DNA of 64,000 nucleotides from Diploscapter coronatus (taxonomy: Eukaryota; Nematoda; Chromadorea; Rhabditida; Rhabditidae). The position numbers were made by a program, and so were the translations under genes. Shown piece after piece: positions 49,644-60,269 of this stretch; within the stretch, counting starts at the first letter, position 1, and each line of letters opens with the position of its first letter. Below the pieces are notes generated by a model, which saw nothing but the letters and a program-made list of their open reading frames with translations, did not search any database and was not told where the DNA came from. Location of the stretch: assembly GCA_964036155.1 (NCBI GenBank), contig OZ038423.1:1798001-1862000 (forward strand). The letters run 5' to 3'.

Positions 49644-50886
49644 CGCACAGCGCACGGTGAAATGAGTGGTGGATACCTGTCTCGGATAGCCTTATATAGG
49701 TGTGGAGCGTATAGAGAGTCTCTCTCAGGTGACGTTCGGGCTCACAACTCAGAGACTCAAAGAGGCAGGAAAGTAGTGCTGTTTTGAGAGAGAACGCGAT
49801 AACTGACTCCGCCTCCAAATGAGTCTTCAAGCCTGAAAGCAGGAAAACAAGAAAACTCCTCCAGGTTTCTACAAATAACGAAACAGCCCCTGCAGACAGG
49901 CACCGCTTACTACTCAATATTCATTTATTCGAGATTCGAAGAGATCGAGAGAATTCCAGAGTGGAAATGTTATTCGGAGAAATGCTAATTGGGGCGATAA
50001 GGCTATGAATGAATATTCTGAGATAACACACCACTACAGTAGGCAACAAAATAAGCAGGACAAATTTATCTACACATGAAAAGCTGAACTTCACGAATAT
50101 AGAAATTATGTACCCTTTTGTGGGATCAGATAAAACAATTCGGAGAGCAATGTCAACTCATTTACGCAGATTAGAACATCTGGATTCAGTGAAGTTGCTT
50201 CGATGTAACTTCCTGACTGAGTAAATGCACTGAATGCGATAACTTTAGCTTTGTTCCTCTACTTCTCTACTTACTGCTTGCCTGATGGTATTCGTTGAAT
50301 GACTCAATGACTAATTCATCAGTCTGGGTGTTTCTTGGTCGAACCAATCTGAGCTTCTTCTTCTCTTTCACTTACGTAGGTAATCACCGAGTCCTCTTCC
50401 TTACGTTAGGTGCGTGTCTTTCGAATGTCAATGAATTCAGGACTGCCTTCTAATTATTCATTGAGATTCCCTTTTCTCTGCCCAATTTGACTGACTTCTG
50501 CCCTCACATTTCTGTTCACATTTCATCAGGAAGTCACAAAGTTTCACCGACGAATCTCTGAATTCAGGCATCAAAGCATTATCTCATTTCGTAATTCGAA
50601 ACAAATCCAACAATTTATTAATCTCCTTGTGCAGAACTGCAGAACGTACCCATTTATTGTGAATTTATAGAACTACCCCTCCCAAAATGGCATTTCAACA
50701 TTTGTGCTTTCATCCACCTCTTCCTATTCCAATTCCTAAGTAACAATAACAAATGAAAACCTTGAAAAATATTATTTTCTTCGAAATAAATCACCTAACT
50801 TTGAAATATGCAGACATACTTAAAAAGTAGAAAATTTTAAGATCAAATTTCGCTGTAGAAAATACTTGATTGAATGAATGAGTGAA
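49644..50886. other. Intergenic, flp-8 upstream region
   Basis: Apart from the TATA box this 1.2 kb shows no gene or clear repeat. It separates flp-8 from the 3' end of the protease gene. Confidence 0.5.
49691..49698 (-). promoter_or_regulatory. TATA box of flp-8
   Basis: TATATAAG on the minus strand lies 48 bases upstream of the flp-8 start codon, at the spacing expected for a core promoter with a very short leader. Confidence 0.6.
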
Positions 50887-52951
50887 TTAGGCCAGAATAC
50901 CAACAGGTTCCTCCTCAATTCCACAGGCGTTGATGCCCCTGGCAAAGTAGATGTATCCATTCTCGACTCCATAATCCTGTCCCCAGCTGTTCTTCACAAT
51001 CCAGTACTTCTCCCCCTTCTCAGAAGTCCCAAAGCCAACAATCAGCAGTGCGTGCAGACCAATCACCTAAAATCACAACATCATTTTGGCGTTTTTATTT
51101 CATTTTCTGCCTGTGCATTCAAAGTCTCATTACGAACACGCGAATTAACTGTTCTGGCAACGTGTTCCCAGAACATTCTCTGCGTGTGTGTTCTAGTTTT
51201 AGCTCTGGGAGAAAATTCGAGAGAATAACTAATTTCATCAGGTTTGAAACTTCTTCAAGAAATGGGAGAATTTTATAGGAAATGGCAAATGCCCACCTCG
51301 TGTTTGCAGGCATGTTTGTCGGGAGTGAACACTCCTCCTTTGTAAGCCCTCATCGGCTGAGTCACTGACATGCCTGAAGTGTAAACGATAGAATTGTGAA
51401 GATCTCCGAATGGACTGACCGATATTGACGGGACCAAAATTAACGAGCCATTGCAGCATAGACTGCTCATCCGGATGAATATAATAGGCAACCTAAAAGG
51501 AAAAAGGAACTCAGCCAGTCTTAACTATGAAATGACCATAAAAACTCAAAGTACCTGAATTTTAGTGACATTCCAGTCCTCTTTCACAACACAACTATTC
51601 TGTCTGTGAGCCACATAGGGCAAATCCACTGCATAGGCCAGCCCATTTCTGTGGATGTATCTGAAGATCAACATGAAATATGAGGTATGAAAGTGACACA
51701 GATGAGTGAAATGTGCGGAGACCTGAATGCCTTGTCCTCATCTCCCCCGTCACAGGCGTTGTCATTCAAGTCACAGTCCAACAGAGTCTGTTCTGACAAA
51801 TTCCTCCACTCCCCATTGTGAGCCAGAGCCCATGCTGCTTCCACTGTGGCCGTCGCTGCGAAAGCCCAGCAACTTCCACATTTTCCTTAATCAATCAATA
51901 ACTATTTCATTTCATCATCTGTTATCCAGTATCTTCGAAGATGAAGGTCAATTTCCTAGTTAAAACTAACCCTGCCATTTTACTGGAGTGACGATATTCT
52001 TGGCTCTCCAATCAAAGAAATCCGGGAATGGAGCATTCATTTCATAGTTCATGTCTTGTGGAATTGGTTTGATGAAGTCCGACTTTTCTCGCATATTCTT
52101 GTAGAAGTCTTTAGGAAGCAGCATCTAAAATAAATCAAATAAACGTATTCATTCGAAGACAATGAGGGTTTTCAATATGGCCTTCTCACCTTCTCAAATT
52201 CTTCATTAGTCCAATCACTCAGAGTATTTTCGCCATATTCTGCATTGAATTTCCCCTTGGAATTGTGCTCAATCTCCATCTTTTTTGACTTGAGGAATGC
52301 TTGGAATCTCTTCATGGTCTCTTCGCTCGTTGCATAATTCTTCTTATGCCTAGACAGATAGAGTCATTTTCTACTGTAGAAATCTGCCAAAATATCTAAT
52401 TTGACATACCTCTTCAAATAATCGATGAAATGATCAGCCATCAAAATGCTGCTTTCGAGATCGTGATTCTCGTGCAAAGATGGTGACGAGTCCCTCGGCA
52501 GATTCGCTGCCGATTCATAATATCGCTGCCTCTGCTGCTGTCTTTCCTTATCGCCGAGGTAGTTGGCCCGATATCCAAGCATGATGACAATCAATGCTAC
52601 AGCCACTACTGAGGCAAACCATAGCACTTTTCTGAAATCAAACAAATTAAAAGCTCATTGAAATTCACAAGGAAGACTAAACATCCATGCAGATCAGCTT
52701 TTCCACTTCCTGTGTTTTTCAATTTCTATAATTTTCTCACGATAACCAACATGAACATAATGATCCTCTAGTACGATTCAAGTCTTTCTCACTCATCAAA
52801 TCAAAATTCAATTCCTTCTTCTCATGTAAAAATGCATAAAATCTTCTCCATTTTACCGAATTCTAGCAGCAGAATATGCTTCATCATGTGCCTTCTTGTC
52901 ATTTGTGACTAACAGCGAGTAAATTTCCATCTTTTTTTCGTCGTTGTCCAT
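50887..52951 (-). CDS. Membrane-anchored papain-family cysteine protease (cathepsin L/F-like)
   Basis: Nine exons join in frame to 409 residues: 52951-52857, 52631-52410, 52349-52190, 52124-51971, 51885-51723, 51660-51555, 51492-51420, 51373-51297, 51066-50887. A short charged N-terminus is followed by a membrane helix at about 34-51 ([19 protein letters not shown]) with no cleavable signal, so the enzyme is a type II membrane protein. The I29 inhibitor pro-domain covers about 95-160 ([13 protein letters not shown]...[10 protein letters not shown]). The mature peptidase covers about 195-409 with oxyanion Gln210, catalytic Cys216 (GKCGSCWAF), His355 ([11 protein letters not shown]) and Asn376 (VKNSWG). 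All catalytic residues are present, so it should be active, probably in lysosome-related or secretory membranes. One acceptor (TTAAG at 51886) is unusual but restores the CGSCWAF frame. Confidence 0.93.
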
Positions 52952-53830
52952 CCTTCTTCCACTTCTTCTCCACTTTATGCTTCAAAATGTTGCTTTTACT
53001 GACCTAATACCTATGATATGCTATGATAGGGACGAAGATACAAGGGATCTGAAATCTGAGATCAAATGATAAAATCAGGTTTCCCCTGAAACAAGAATCG
53101 CATAATTCTATATAGAAAAAGAAGAAAAACATTTCTTTACAAGATTAAGAAAATCAAACTGATGGAATCTATGCAAGCTAATGATAAAATGAAATATTAA
53201 CCAGATCAAATCTAATCAAACCGAAAAATCATGGAGAACCATAATATAGACTGACATTATTTTAGGGTACAAGCCCTTATCATTACATTTTATCAGTACT
53301 TATATCTATCATCTTTAGTTTCTATCTCTCCGATGTCTCTGTCTGTCTGTCTGTCATACAGCACAGGGTTCAGAAGAGAACCTTCATTTCTTTTCTTCTT
53401 TTCCTTATCAGCGTGGCTTCATCTCTCTATTTCCCTAGTCAAATTTAAGTAGGCAGAGCAAGAAAAGGACATTGATTCTCGATTCCGCTTTTTTCTGCTT
53501 CATAATTTGAATTTTCAAATGGTCTTCTAATGATGACCTCATGAGAGTTTAACTATTCACAAACCTAAGATTAGAATATCACATACAGAAGTACCATCAG
53601 ATCAATTTCGACCAATGTTCTAGTTCTAGAATATGAAAATTGTACAATTGGTGGATAGAAAACTACAGACGACGAAATGGGTTGATGCTCATTGTCGAGA
53701 GTTTTTGCAAAACAAATTGCCAAGAGGAAAATCGATCTCAAGACCAAAAATAGCATTCCTTTCTAAAAAAATAAACTGCAAACGCTTGTTCATTCATGTT
53801 CACTAGCAATTAGGCTAAATACTGATTTTT

Positions 53831-53909
53831 GGAGACGACGGTGTCTCCGGACCCTGCCATTTCCTAACTGGACGTTTTAGAACTGCCCATTTCAGCGGTT
53901 CTGAAACGT
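53831..53909. repeat. Paired palindromes upstream of dnj-8
   Basis: GGAGACGACGGTGTCTCC (53,831-53,848) is a perfect six-base stem with a six-base loop. At 53,872-53,909, ACGTTTTAGAACTGC pairs with GCGGTTCTGAAACGT. The outer GAGACG/CGTCTC words also pair. Confidence 0.6.
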
Positions 53910-54107
53910 CTCCGTCTCGATTTTTGCTTGCTCTTTTCTCCTCTCATCCTGTCTTTACTGCGTAGTTATCTCTCTTCGCTATGCCTCATCCCTCTTTTTC
54001 TATGCGCTCTCTAGCTTTCACACACTATTTCTCGCTGGATCGATGTTATCCTAGATTATTCTTCGTTTTCTGTACTTTCTGTACACTTTGTTGGACTTAT
54101 TGGGTTT

Positions 54108-54115
54108 TCTTCCAG
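54108..54115 (+). promoter_or_regulatory. Splice acceptor abutting the dnj-8 start codon (probable trans-splice site)
   Basis: The sequence TCTTCCAG is followed directly by ATG. With no supported upstream coding exon, this fits spliced-leader addition with a zero-length leader; a cis-spliced 5'UTR exon is the alternative. Confidence 0.5.
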
Positions 54116-57100
54116 ATGCGGGTAGCTGCTTTTGTCGCAGCAGTTCTTCTAGTCTCAGTCTGCAGCCTCGTTGCATTTGCACAGGAACAAGATATCTACT
54201 CTATTCTGGGCTTGAAGAAGAATGCCAACATTCGGGAAATCAAGAAGGCCTACAAATCACTCGTCAAGGAATGGTATGCAATTCTGAAACATAACACTTT
54301 GAGTGAAGGATAGAGATGAATGGAATTCTCAGGCATCCGGACAAATCGACAGACCCAGCTGCACAGGAGAAGTTCATGCAGATTCAGAGGGCCTACGAGA
54401 TTCTGAGTGACCCTGAGAAGAAGGAGCGCTATGACAAATTCGGAACAATGGACGACAGTCCACAGATGAGGGGCGCGCACTTCCACGACCAATTCGACCA
54501 TTTCCACAGCTTCGTGAGTCTTTTGACGCATTCCAAAGTCAATCAATACTGAATTATCTCTGTTCAGTTTGGAGGCGGATTCCAAGACAATTTCTTCTCG
54601 AAGCAACGAATCACGATGAGGCAATACACGCACAACATTCTCGACAGGAGCAAGAAACAGCCCTATTTGGTGTTCGTCTACTCTGCCTACTGCCACGCCT
54701 GCTTCCACTTCGAGTCCATGTGGAAGGACTTGACTAACGATCTCGAACCACTCGGTATGTCTATGCGCGTCATTGGCATTCAGAAGAGAAACTAGTGCTT
54801 GTAGGCTATGGGATGGCAACTATCAATGCAATGCTGGACGGGAATCTGCTGGATAAGCTGCGTGTACACTCGATGCCCTCCATTCTGGCGATTGTGGATG
54901 GAAGGAGCATCCAAATGCGAATCAAGTCCCTCCACTCGATCACTGCCAGGTAGCCACATTTAATTTCTTTGCAGGAATTCAAATGAATTATCTGCAGGAC
55001 TGTGCGTGAATTTGCACGCGACACAATCCCTGCCTACGTGATGACTCGTATCAATTCGCACGACAAACTCACTCGGTTCGTGGATCTATGGAAGACCACA
55101 AACAAGGTCATCTGCTTATCAATTATCCAAATAACATCGCAGTCATTCTTCAGGCTTCTGTGCTCATTTTCGGCTCTACAGAAAAGCCGACAATTCGTTT
55201 CCTGCTGGCCGCAATGCGCTTTTCCAGTTTCGCCCGTTTCGGCTACGTTCATTTGGGAGAACCGACTGCAGAAGTGAGCCAATTGAAGTTTCGTGTAGGA
55301 AATCAGAAAATCACAAGTGACTGCTTTCAGATCACTGCAATGAAGGAGGCCTTGTCCATCAAATGCAGTCAGTGCGAGAACATTCTCATCTTCAACGAAC
55401 AGCCAGAGGTTTGTTTGTTGAGTGCTGTTGATGAAGGCATTCACTTATAAATTTCAACATTGACGATTTCAGAAAGGACCAATTGCTCGACACAGCATCA
55501 GCAATGCGAAGCAGCTCACGAAAGAGGCCATCGACACGTTTATTCAAGCGAACATGCTCCTCTCTCTGCCCAGGGTGAGAAGATTGCATTCTTCCAAAAT
55601 TATTATTTCATTGCAGCTCTCGTCGACAGATTTCCTGGATGAGCTGTGCCCGGTCTCCTCCCGCAATCCCCGTCATCTCTGTGTCATTCTGCCCATTTCT
55701 TCGAGCGATGTCGATTCCAAACAATTCGAGGCCTACATGGAATACGTGAGAAAGAGTGCCGACTATTGGAAGAATCAATTTGTATGTCTTTTTTCTATTA
55801 ATGCTGTTCCTGGACTTGCAAATTTTCCTCGAAAATTGCAACTGCATTGCAATATTTCAATATTCTCCAATTTTGGTCACTGCACTGCAGTTGGAGTTGT
55901 TTTTTGCAAGTCTGGTTATTCCACTGTATATGTCCTGGTTTCATTGAATGTCTTTGCAGGTTCACTTCACTTATCTCTTCACAGACAAGCAGATGGAGTG
56001 GATTCGACCGTATCTCGAGGCAAACGGCAAGAAGATCGACACCGACAACGAGGTTTGTTGCTTCCATCGGTCAATTTCCGCAGGCGCAATGCAGACAGTT
56101 TGTTCTGCTTTTCATTGAAAATAAAAACACTTGTGCAGGAATGCATTTTTAATGATTGAGAAACATGCAAACCTAGTATGCATTTTGTCTGGCGATGAAA
56201 ACATACGATGGAGTGGAGATGGTTGTTAATGAAGCGATTTCTACAGTAAATACGAGAATTCACAGAAAACATCAAAACCCAACTTTACTCGGGTTGAACC
56301 TATCGAGCTCCAGATTTCAGAATTAAGCTTCTTTCGGAGAATGTACAGAAAATCCAAGATTTGAGCTAGATTTGACCTTCTTGGATCCGAGTTCTCGATT
56401 TCGGAACCACAAGTTCTCTAGCAAATTGTATCATCATAGTGATTTATATGGAACAAAATTGTTCATTTGCAAGACCAATTTACCAGGGTCTGTCCTTCAG
56501 AACCCCAAATTGTGTAAATATACTTATTAAAATGCCAAGATTCTTCTGCAAAACTTTCTTTTCTATTCACTCATTTAACAATTTCAGAAGCCCAATCAGC
56601 CCAATAAGAATCTGCTGGTGATTTGGCGAATTGAGTACGTGAAGTCTCGCTTCGTCTGGCTGAATGATGCCTGGACTGGCGATGAACAAAGAGTCTATCA
56701 GGCCGTACAGGGGGTCGTCGAAGGGAACACCAGACTCGATAACACTCAGAGAGTCAATTCCATGGTTGGCTGTTCTCCTTCTTCTTATTATTATTAGTAT
56801 TTAAATTGGAACATTTCAAATTGCGGCTAGTTATATGAAATTAAATAGCGTGTCTTTTGGCAACTGCTATTTAATGAGATGATGAGACATTCTTTTCCAC
56901 ACTTTCGGCCTACTCTTCTTCTCTCTCCTATCTCTAACTATAGTGTCTCGTCATCTCTTCATATGGTAATTATCGTCTTTTTGAGATATATAACTATCGC
57001 GTCCTCTTTTTACCTCTCTGGAAGAATGCACTATCTTCTTTCATGTAAATGCGTTTCGAAAAGCAGCAAGTCTGGACTGAATAACAATTGGAATGATTCA

Positions 57101-59372
57101 GGTGAACGAACATGCGCCCACAATCTGGACGCGAATGTCCCGCGCTGCAATGCAAATGGCAGAGACACTCTGGTTCTACGTCAACAAGGAAGAAGCCTAT
57201 CCATTCCTCTCGGCCGTCGGCACTCTCTTCATCATCCTCGGCATCGGGCAGTTGCTGTCTTACGTCAATAAAGACAGCACAAAGAAACCTAAGGCAAGAA
57301 GAATGAAGAATTAATTCACACGAAGACAGGTTTAGATTCCAACTCAAATGAATTTCAGGTCCAAAAGTCGAACAGCGACGAGTGGATTCCTGACGACCCC
57401 AAAGATGCAGCGGGCAAGTGCATGAGTGAAAAAGCTAAGGAAGCACAGCTTCTAAACAGACAGCAGAAGTGAGTCTGAAAAAATACATTGGCAGCCTGTA
57501 AATGACGGAATGGCGTAACGCGCGAAATGACGAAACACTCTTTTCAGCATTTGGCGAAACGTATAAATGACTGAGCGCAATAGAAGTTGACAGGATTTGT
57601 GTAGAGAATGAAAGAATTTGGTCATTTTTGCATTTCATCAACTACTAAAAACGTTTCGTCATTTCACGCTACGCCATTCCGTCATTGCGCCATTTAGAAA
57701 CGGTCGAACACATTCCCTTTGCAGAATCTACTCAGCGATGTGTCCTCTAATGCACGAGCTGCGAGCAGAGACGTACTTCGGAATGATTCGACTTCTCAAG
57801 CCTGGCTGCAGAAGTCTCGTTCTGCTTGTCGACGAAGAGAACAAGGAGAGGCTGCTCAGGCAATTCGCTCAGTACATTTTCCCTATCAGGAAGTCGGTTT
57901 CCTTTCTCCAGAATAACAGAAGAAGAGAAATGTCTGTTTCAGCAACAAAACATTCTCGTTCGGCTATCTGGTTGTGGACAAGAATCTGGCCTGGTTCCGG
58001 AAACTTCTCGAGCACACGCTTCCCTCTGGGGAGACTGCACAGGTTGGAAAGAATGGGGACGAAGGACAGGCCATCGAAGAGCAGGGCGGGGCTGCTGCAC
58101 AGACGCTCTATGCACGACTGAAGGTGAATACTATTGATTATTCATAGTCTTATTTTGTGGGCGTGGACGTTTGATCATTTGATGAAAATGACAAACGATG
58201 AGCCACCCCATGCACTGCAGATATATATGCATTGCTTCGCTCCTCTACTCTATTGAAAATACGCAGGATAATGCACATGTCTGTAATACACGCTTGCTAG
58301 TTTTTACAGATGAAAAAAATCGCGCTATTTTTCGTTTTGATAAAGTAATCGGACTTGGACGATATCTCTGCTTTATGCATCCTCATAAGTGGAATTAATG
58401 GAATTGCAGTCAATCAATCCCCGCCAAACAGTGGGCACAGTGCTGGCTCTGTGTGGATGGAAACTCTACTTCTCCATCTACCACCCAATGCATTCGGCGT
58501 CGAAGAAGAAACATTTCCTCGGATTTGATTCGGACGACAGTGACAGCGATCAAGAAGTGGCTACGAAGGAAGAGGTCAGTCTGTTTTACCATCTACATTT
58601 TTCAATTAATCTGCTTTTTGAATACGCCGGTGGGTTAGCAAATTGAAACATGCATATGGAGAGGTGAGGGCAAGGAATTGATGGGCTAGATTTTGTATAA
58701 AAATGTGCAGCAAACTTGTAAACTTTCACACCCGCGGTGTGAAAACTTATAAGTCGGGTGTTCAATTCGAGACTTACTGATCATTTGGATATTAAATTCA
58801 CCATCCTAGCTTCCCTAACTCTACCCTCAACATATCCTTTTTTTCTACTCTACCGGGGTATTCGAAAGCGCCTGATTCTCCATCTTTCCGATTATTCTTA
58901 CGCTTTCTTTCAGTCCAAGTAATTGGTCTTCTATCATTTCAGAAGGCAATGCTGCACTTTTCGTCTCGAGGATTGTGCGTGGACAATGTGCTGGACGCCT
59001 TCCCGCTCTGGCTGGACAGACTTCTCGAGGGGAGCATCAGGAGGTCAGTCAAGCATTTACGTACAAGGCCACATCCCACAAGTCATCGTGTGAATTCTCT
59101 GAAGTAAAATCAGAGAATAGTCATCAAGGAGGAGAAAAAGCAAATTTGCGATAACAAAAAAGAACATTTCTCATCAACATCAACACACGTTCGGAGTTTC
59201 TTTCCAGTCCTTCTCTCCTATTCTTTCTTTCGCTGTTAAAATTAGTTAGAAAAAAAGCAAACAGTTTTAAACTGTTGAGAAATATCACCTTGGATATGAT
59301 TGTTCAACAAATTTGGATCAAGTTTATCTTTGCAGATATTACATCCCTGAATGGCCCGACAATCTAAAATAA
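54116..59372 (+). CDS. dnj-8: DNAJC16-type J-domain/thioredoxin membrane protein
   Basis: Eighteen exons join in frame to 822 residues (human DNAJC16: 782): 54116-54273, 54333-54513, 54568-54754, 54805-54949, 54998-55106, 55154-55273, 55331-55408, 55473-55574, 55617-55781, 55960-56052, 56588-56764, 57102-57293, 57359-57468, 57725-57892, 57943-58123, 58410-58574, 58943-59043, 59336-59372. After a signal peptide (about 1-23) comes a J domain (25-90) with HPD at 54-56, then a thioredoxin-like domain with CHAC at 155-158, further thioredoxin-fold segments, a membrane helix at about 538-560 and a C-terminal domain ending RRYYIPEWPDN, as in vertebrate DNAJC16. The J domain faces the ER lumen, where it would stimulate an Hsp70; DNAJC16 is linked to ER-associated autophagosome control. 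Intron 12 has a GC donor (57294). Intron 6 (55274-55330) is 57 bp and open in frame. AATAAA overlaps the stop codon. Confidence 0.93.
57491..57699. mobile_element. MITE of the AAATGGCGGAATG family
   Basis: Arms 57491-57536 (CTGTAAATGACGGAATGGCG...AAATGACGAAAC) and 57648-57699 (CGTTTCGTCATTTC...CGCCATTCCGTCATT...CATTTAG) are imperfect inverted repeats around a 110-base core. It lies in dnj-8 intron 13 and matches the element in the nephrin-type gene at 14413-14560. Confidence 0.75.
58715..58753. repeat. Hairpin in dnj-8 intron 16
   Basis: CTTGTAAACTTTCACACC and GGTGTGAAAACTTATAAG pair at 15 of 18 positions around a CGC loop. Confidence 0.6.
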
Positions 59373-59373
59373 A
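59368..59373 (+). terminator. Polyadenylation signal overlapping dnj-8 stop
   Basis: AATAAA spans the TAA stop codon, so the 3'UTR may be only some 15-25 bases long if this signal is used. Confidence 0.5.
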
Positions 59374-59596
59374 GAGAAGGAGAAGACGTTTCCAGTCTTC
59401 CTCGCGATTTAAAAAGGCAGCACCTGCAAATTTAGTCCAACTCAGTTCACGTTTCTGGTTTCCTGCCATCGTCTTCAGTTCGTTTTCATCCTCTTCATAT
59501 AGCTCATCTAGGTTACATATTGCATATTTAATCAGTTATTTGGCAGAGATTCTATCTCTTTTCCAACTTATAAGAATTTTCGAATACAATTCATCT

Positions 59597-59716
59597 GGCC
59601 CCCTCTGTATGTCATCGGATAGTGAGGTGAGGTTGCAAGTGAAGATGAGAAATAAGAAGAGCCGATAACCACTATAGACGACAACGATGATCATCCGATG
59701 GCATATACAGGGGGCC
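59597..59716. mobile_element. MITE with termini GGCCCCCT and a 10-bp flanking repeat
   Basis: The left end GGCCCCCTCTGTATGTCATCGGAT and the right end, whose reverse complement is GGCCCCCTGTATATGCCATCGGAT, bound a 120-bp element. CAATTCATCT is repeated directly on both sides (59587-59596 and 59717-59726), the best-looking target-site duplication in the window. Confidence 0.82.
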
Positions 59717-60245
59717 CAATTCATCTCATTGTCCATGTTGTACCCCAAAGCAGCTTCCAACTACAAGCAAATTCATTTGTGATTGAGCAGAGCAGCTGTT
59801 GCATATTTTCTTCTAGTCATAATGTGCAATGTGCATTGCAATTCTCCCACATCGCAACTCGTGTCATTCATTTCTAGTTCTAGATGCTCATCTTCTTATT
59901 CTTCAATTATTATTTGAGCACTCAAGCATTGTTTGATTGATAGATATCTCGAATTCTGAATCTCCGTTGTATATTTTACCGATTTGAAAAAGACCAGCAT
60001 GACGGTTCACCTACTTGAATTGATCAATAAAGATCTGAATTTATTCAAGAAAGCTTCCTCTTCCCCAAAATAACAAGACTTACACGTTTCGAACGTTGGA
60101 ATATCTGTTGATGGTGAATGAATTCATACGCCAATTTGTAGGAATCTGCCCTCTGTTTTTATTGGTTTATGTGAATCCGCTTGTTTTTCCTTTGAAAATC
60201 TGCAACAGACAGCAGATTGCTCTTCTACTGCTCACGATATACTAA

Positions 60246-60251
60246 TTTCAG
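60246..60251 (+). promoter_or_regulatory. Probable trans-splice acceptor of AIP gene
   Basis: TTTCAG lies 18 bases before the AIP start codon with no supported coding exon upstream, so a spliced leader is the simplest reading. Confidence 0.5.
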
Positions 60252-60269
60252 AACAATCCTCGAGAATTA

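Larger units (their letters stand above)
52952..54115. other. Divergent promoter interval
   Basis: This is the 1.2-kb gap between the protease gene (minus) and dnj-8 (plus). It has a TGTC microsatellite at 53,338-53,355 and a nested palindrome at 53,831-53,909. An ATG-initiated frame from 53,981 runs into dnj-8 but crosses a splice acceptor at 54,115, so I treat it as untranslated or outron sequence. Confidence 0.5.
59373..60269. other. Interval between dnj-8 and AIP genes
   Basis: About 0.9 kb without a gene. It holds a MITE and ends in a splice acceptor before the AIP start. The spacing is longer than the roughly 100 bp usual in C. elegans operons, but the element inflates it by 130 bp. 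Confidence 0.5.

Noticed and set aside
53981..54313. Upstream in-frame extension of the DNAJC16-type protein
   Set aside because: It crosses a clear splice acceptor directly before the ATG at 54,116, and the downstream part already has a good signal peptide.
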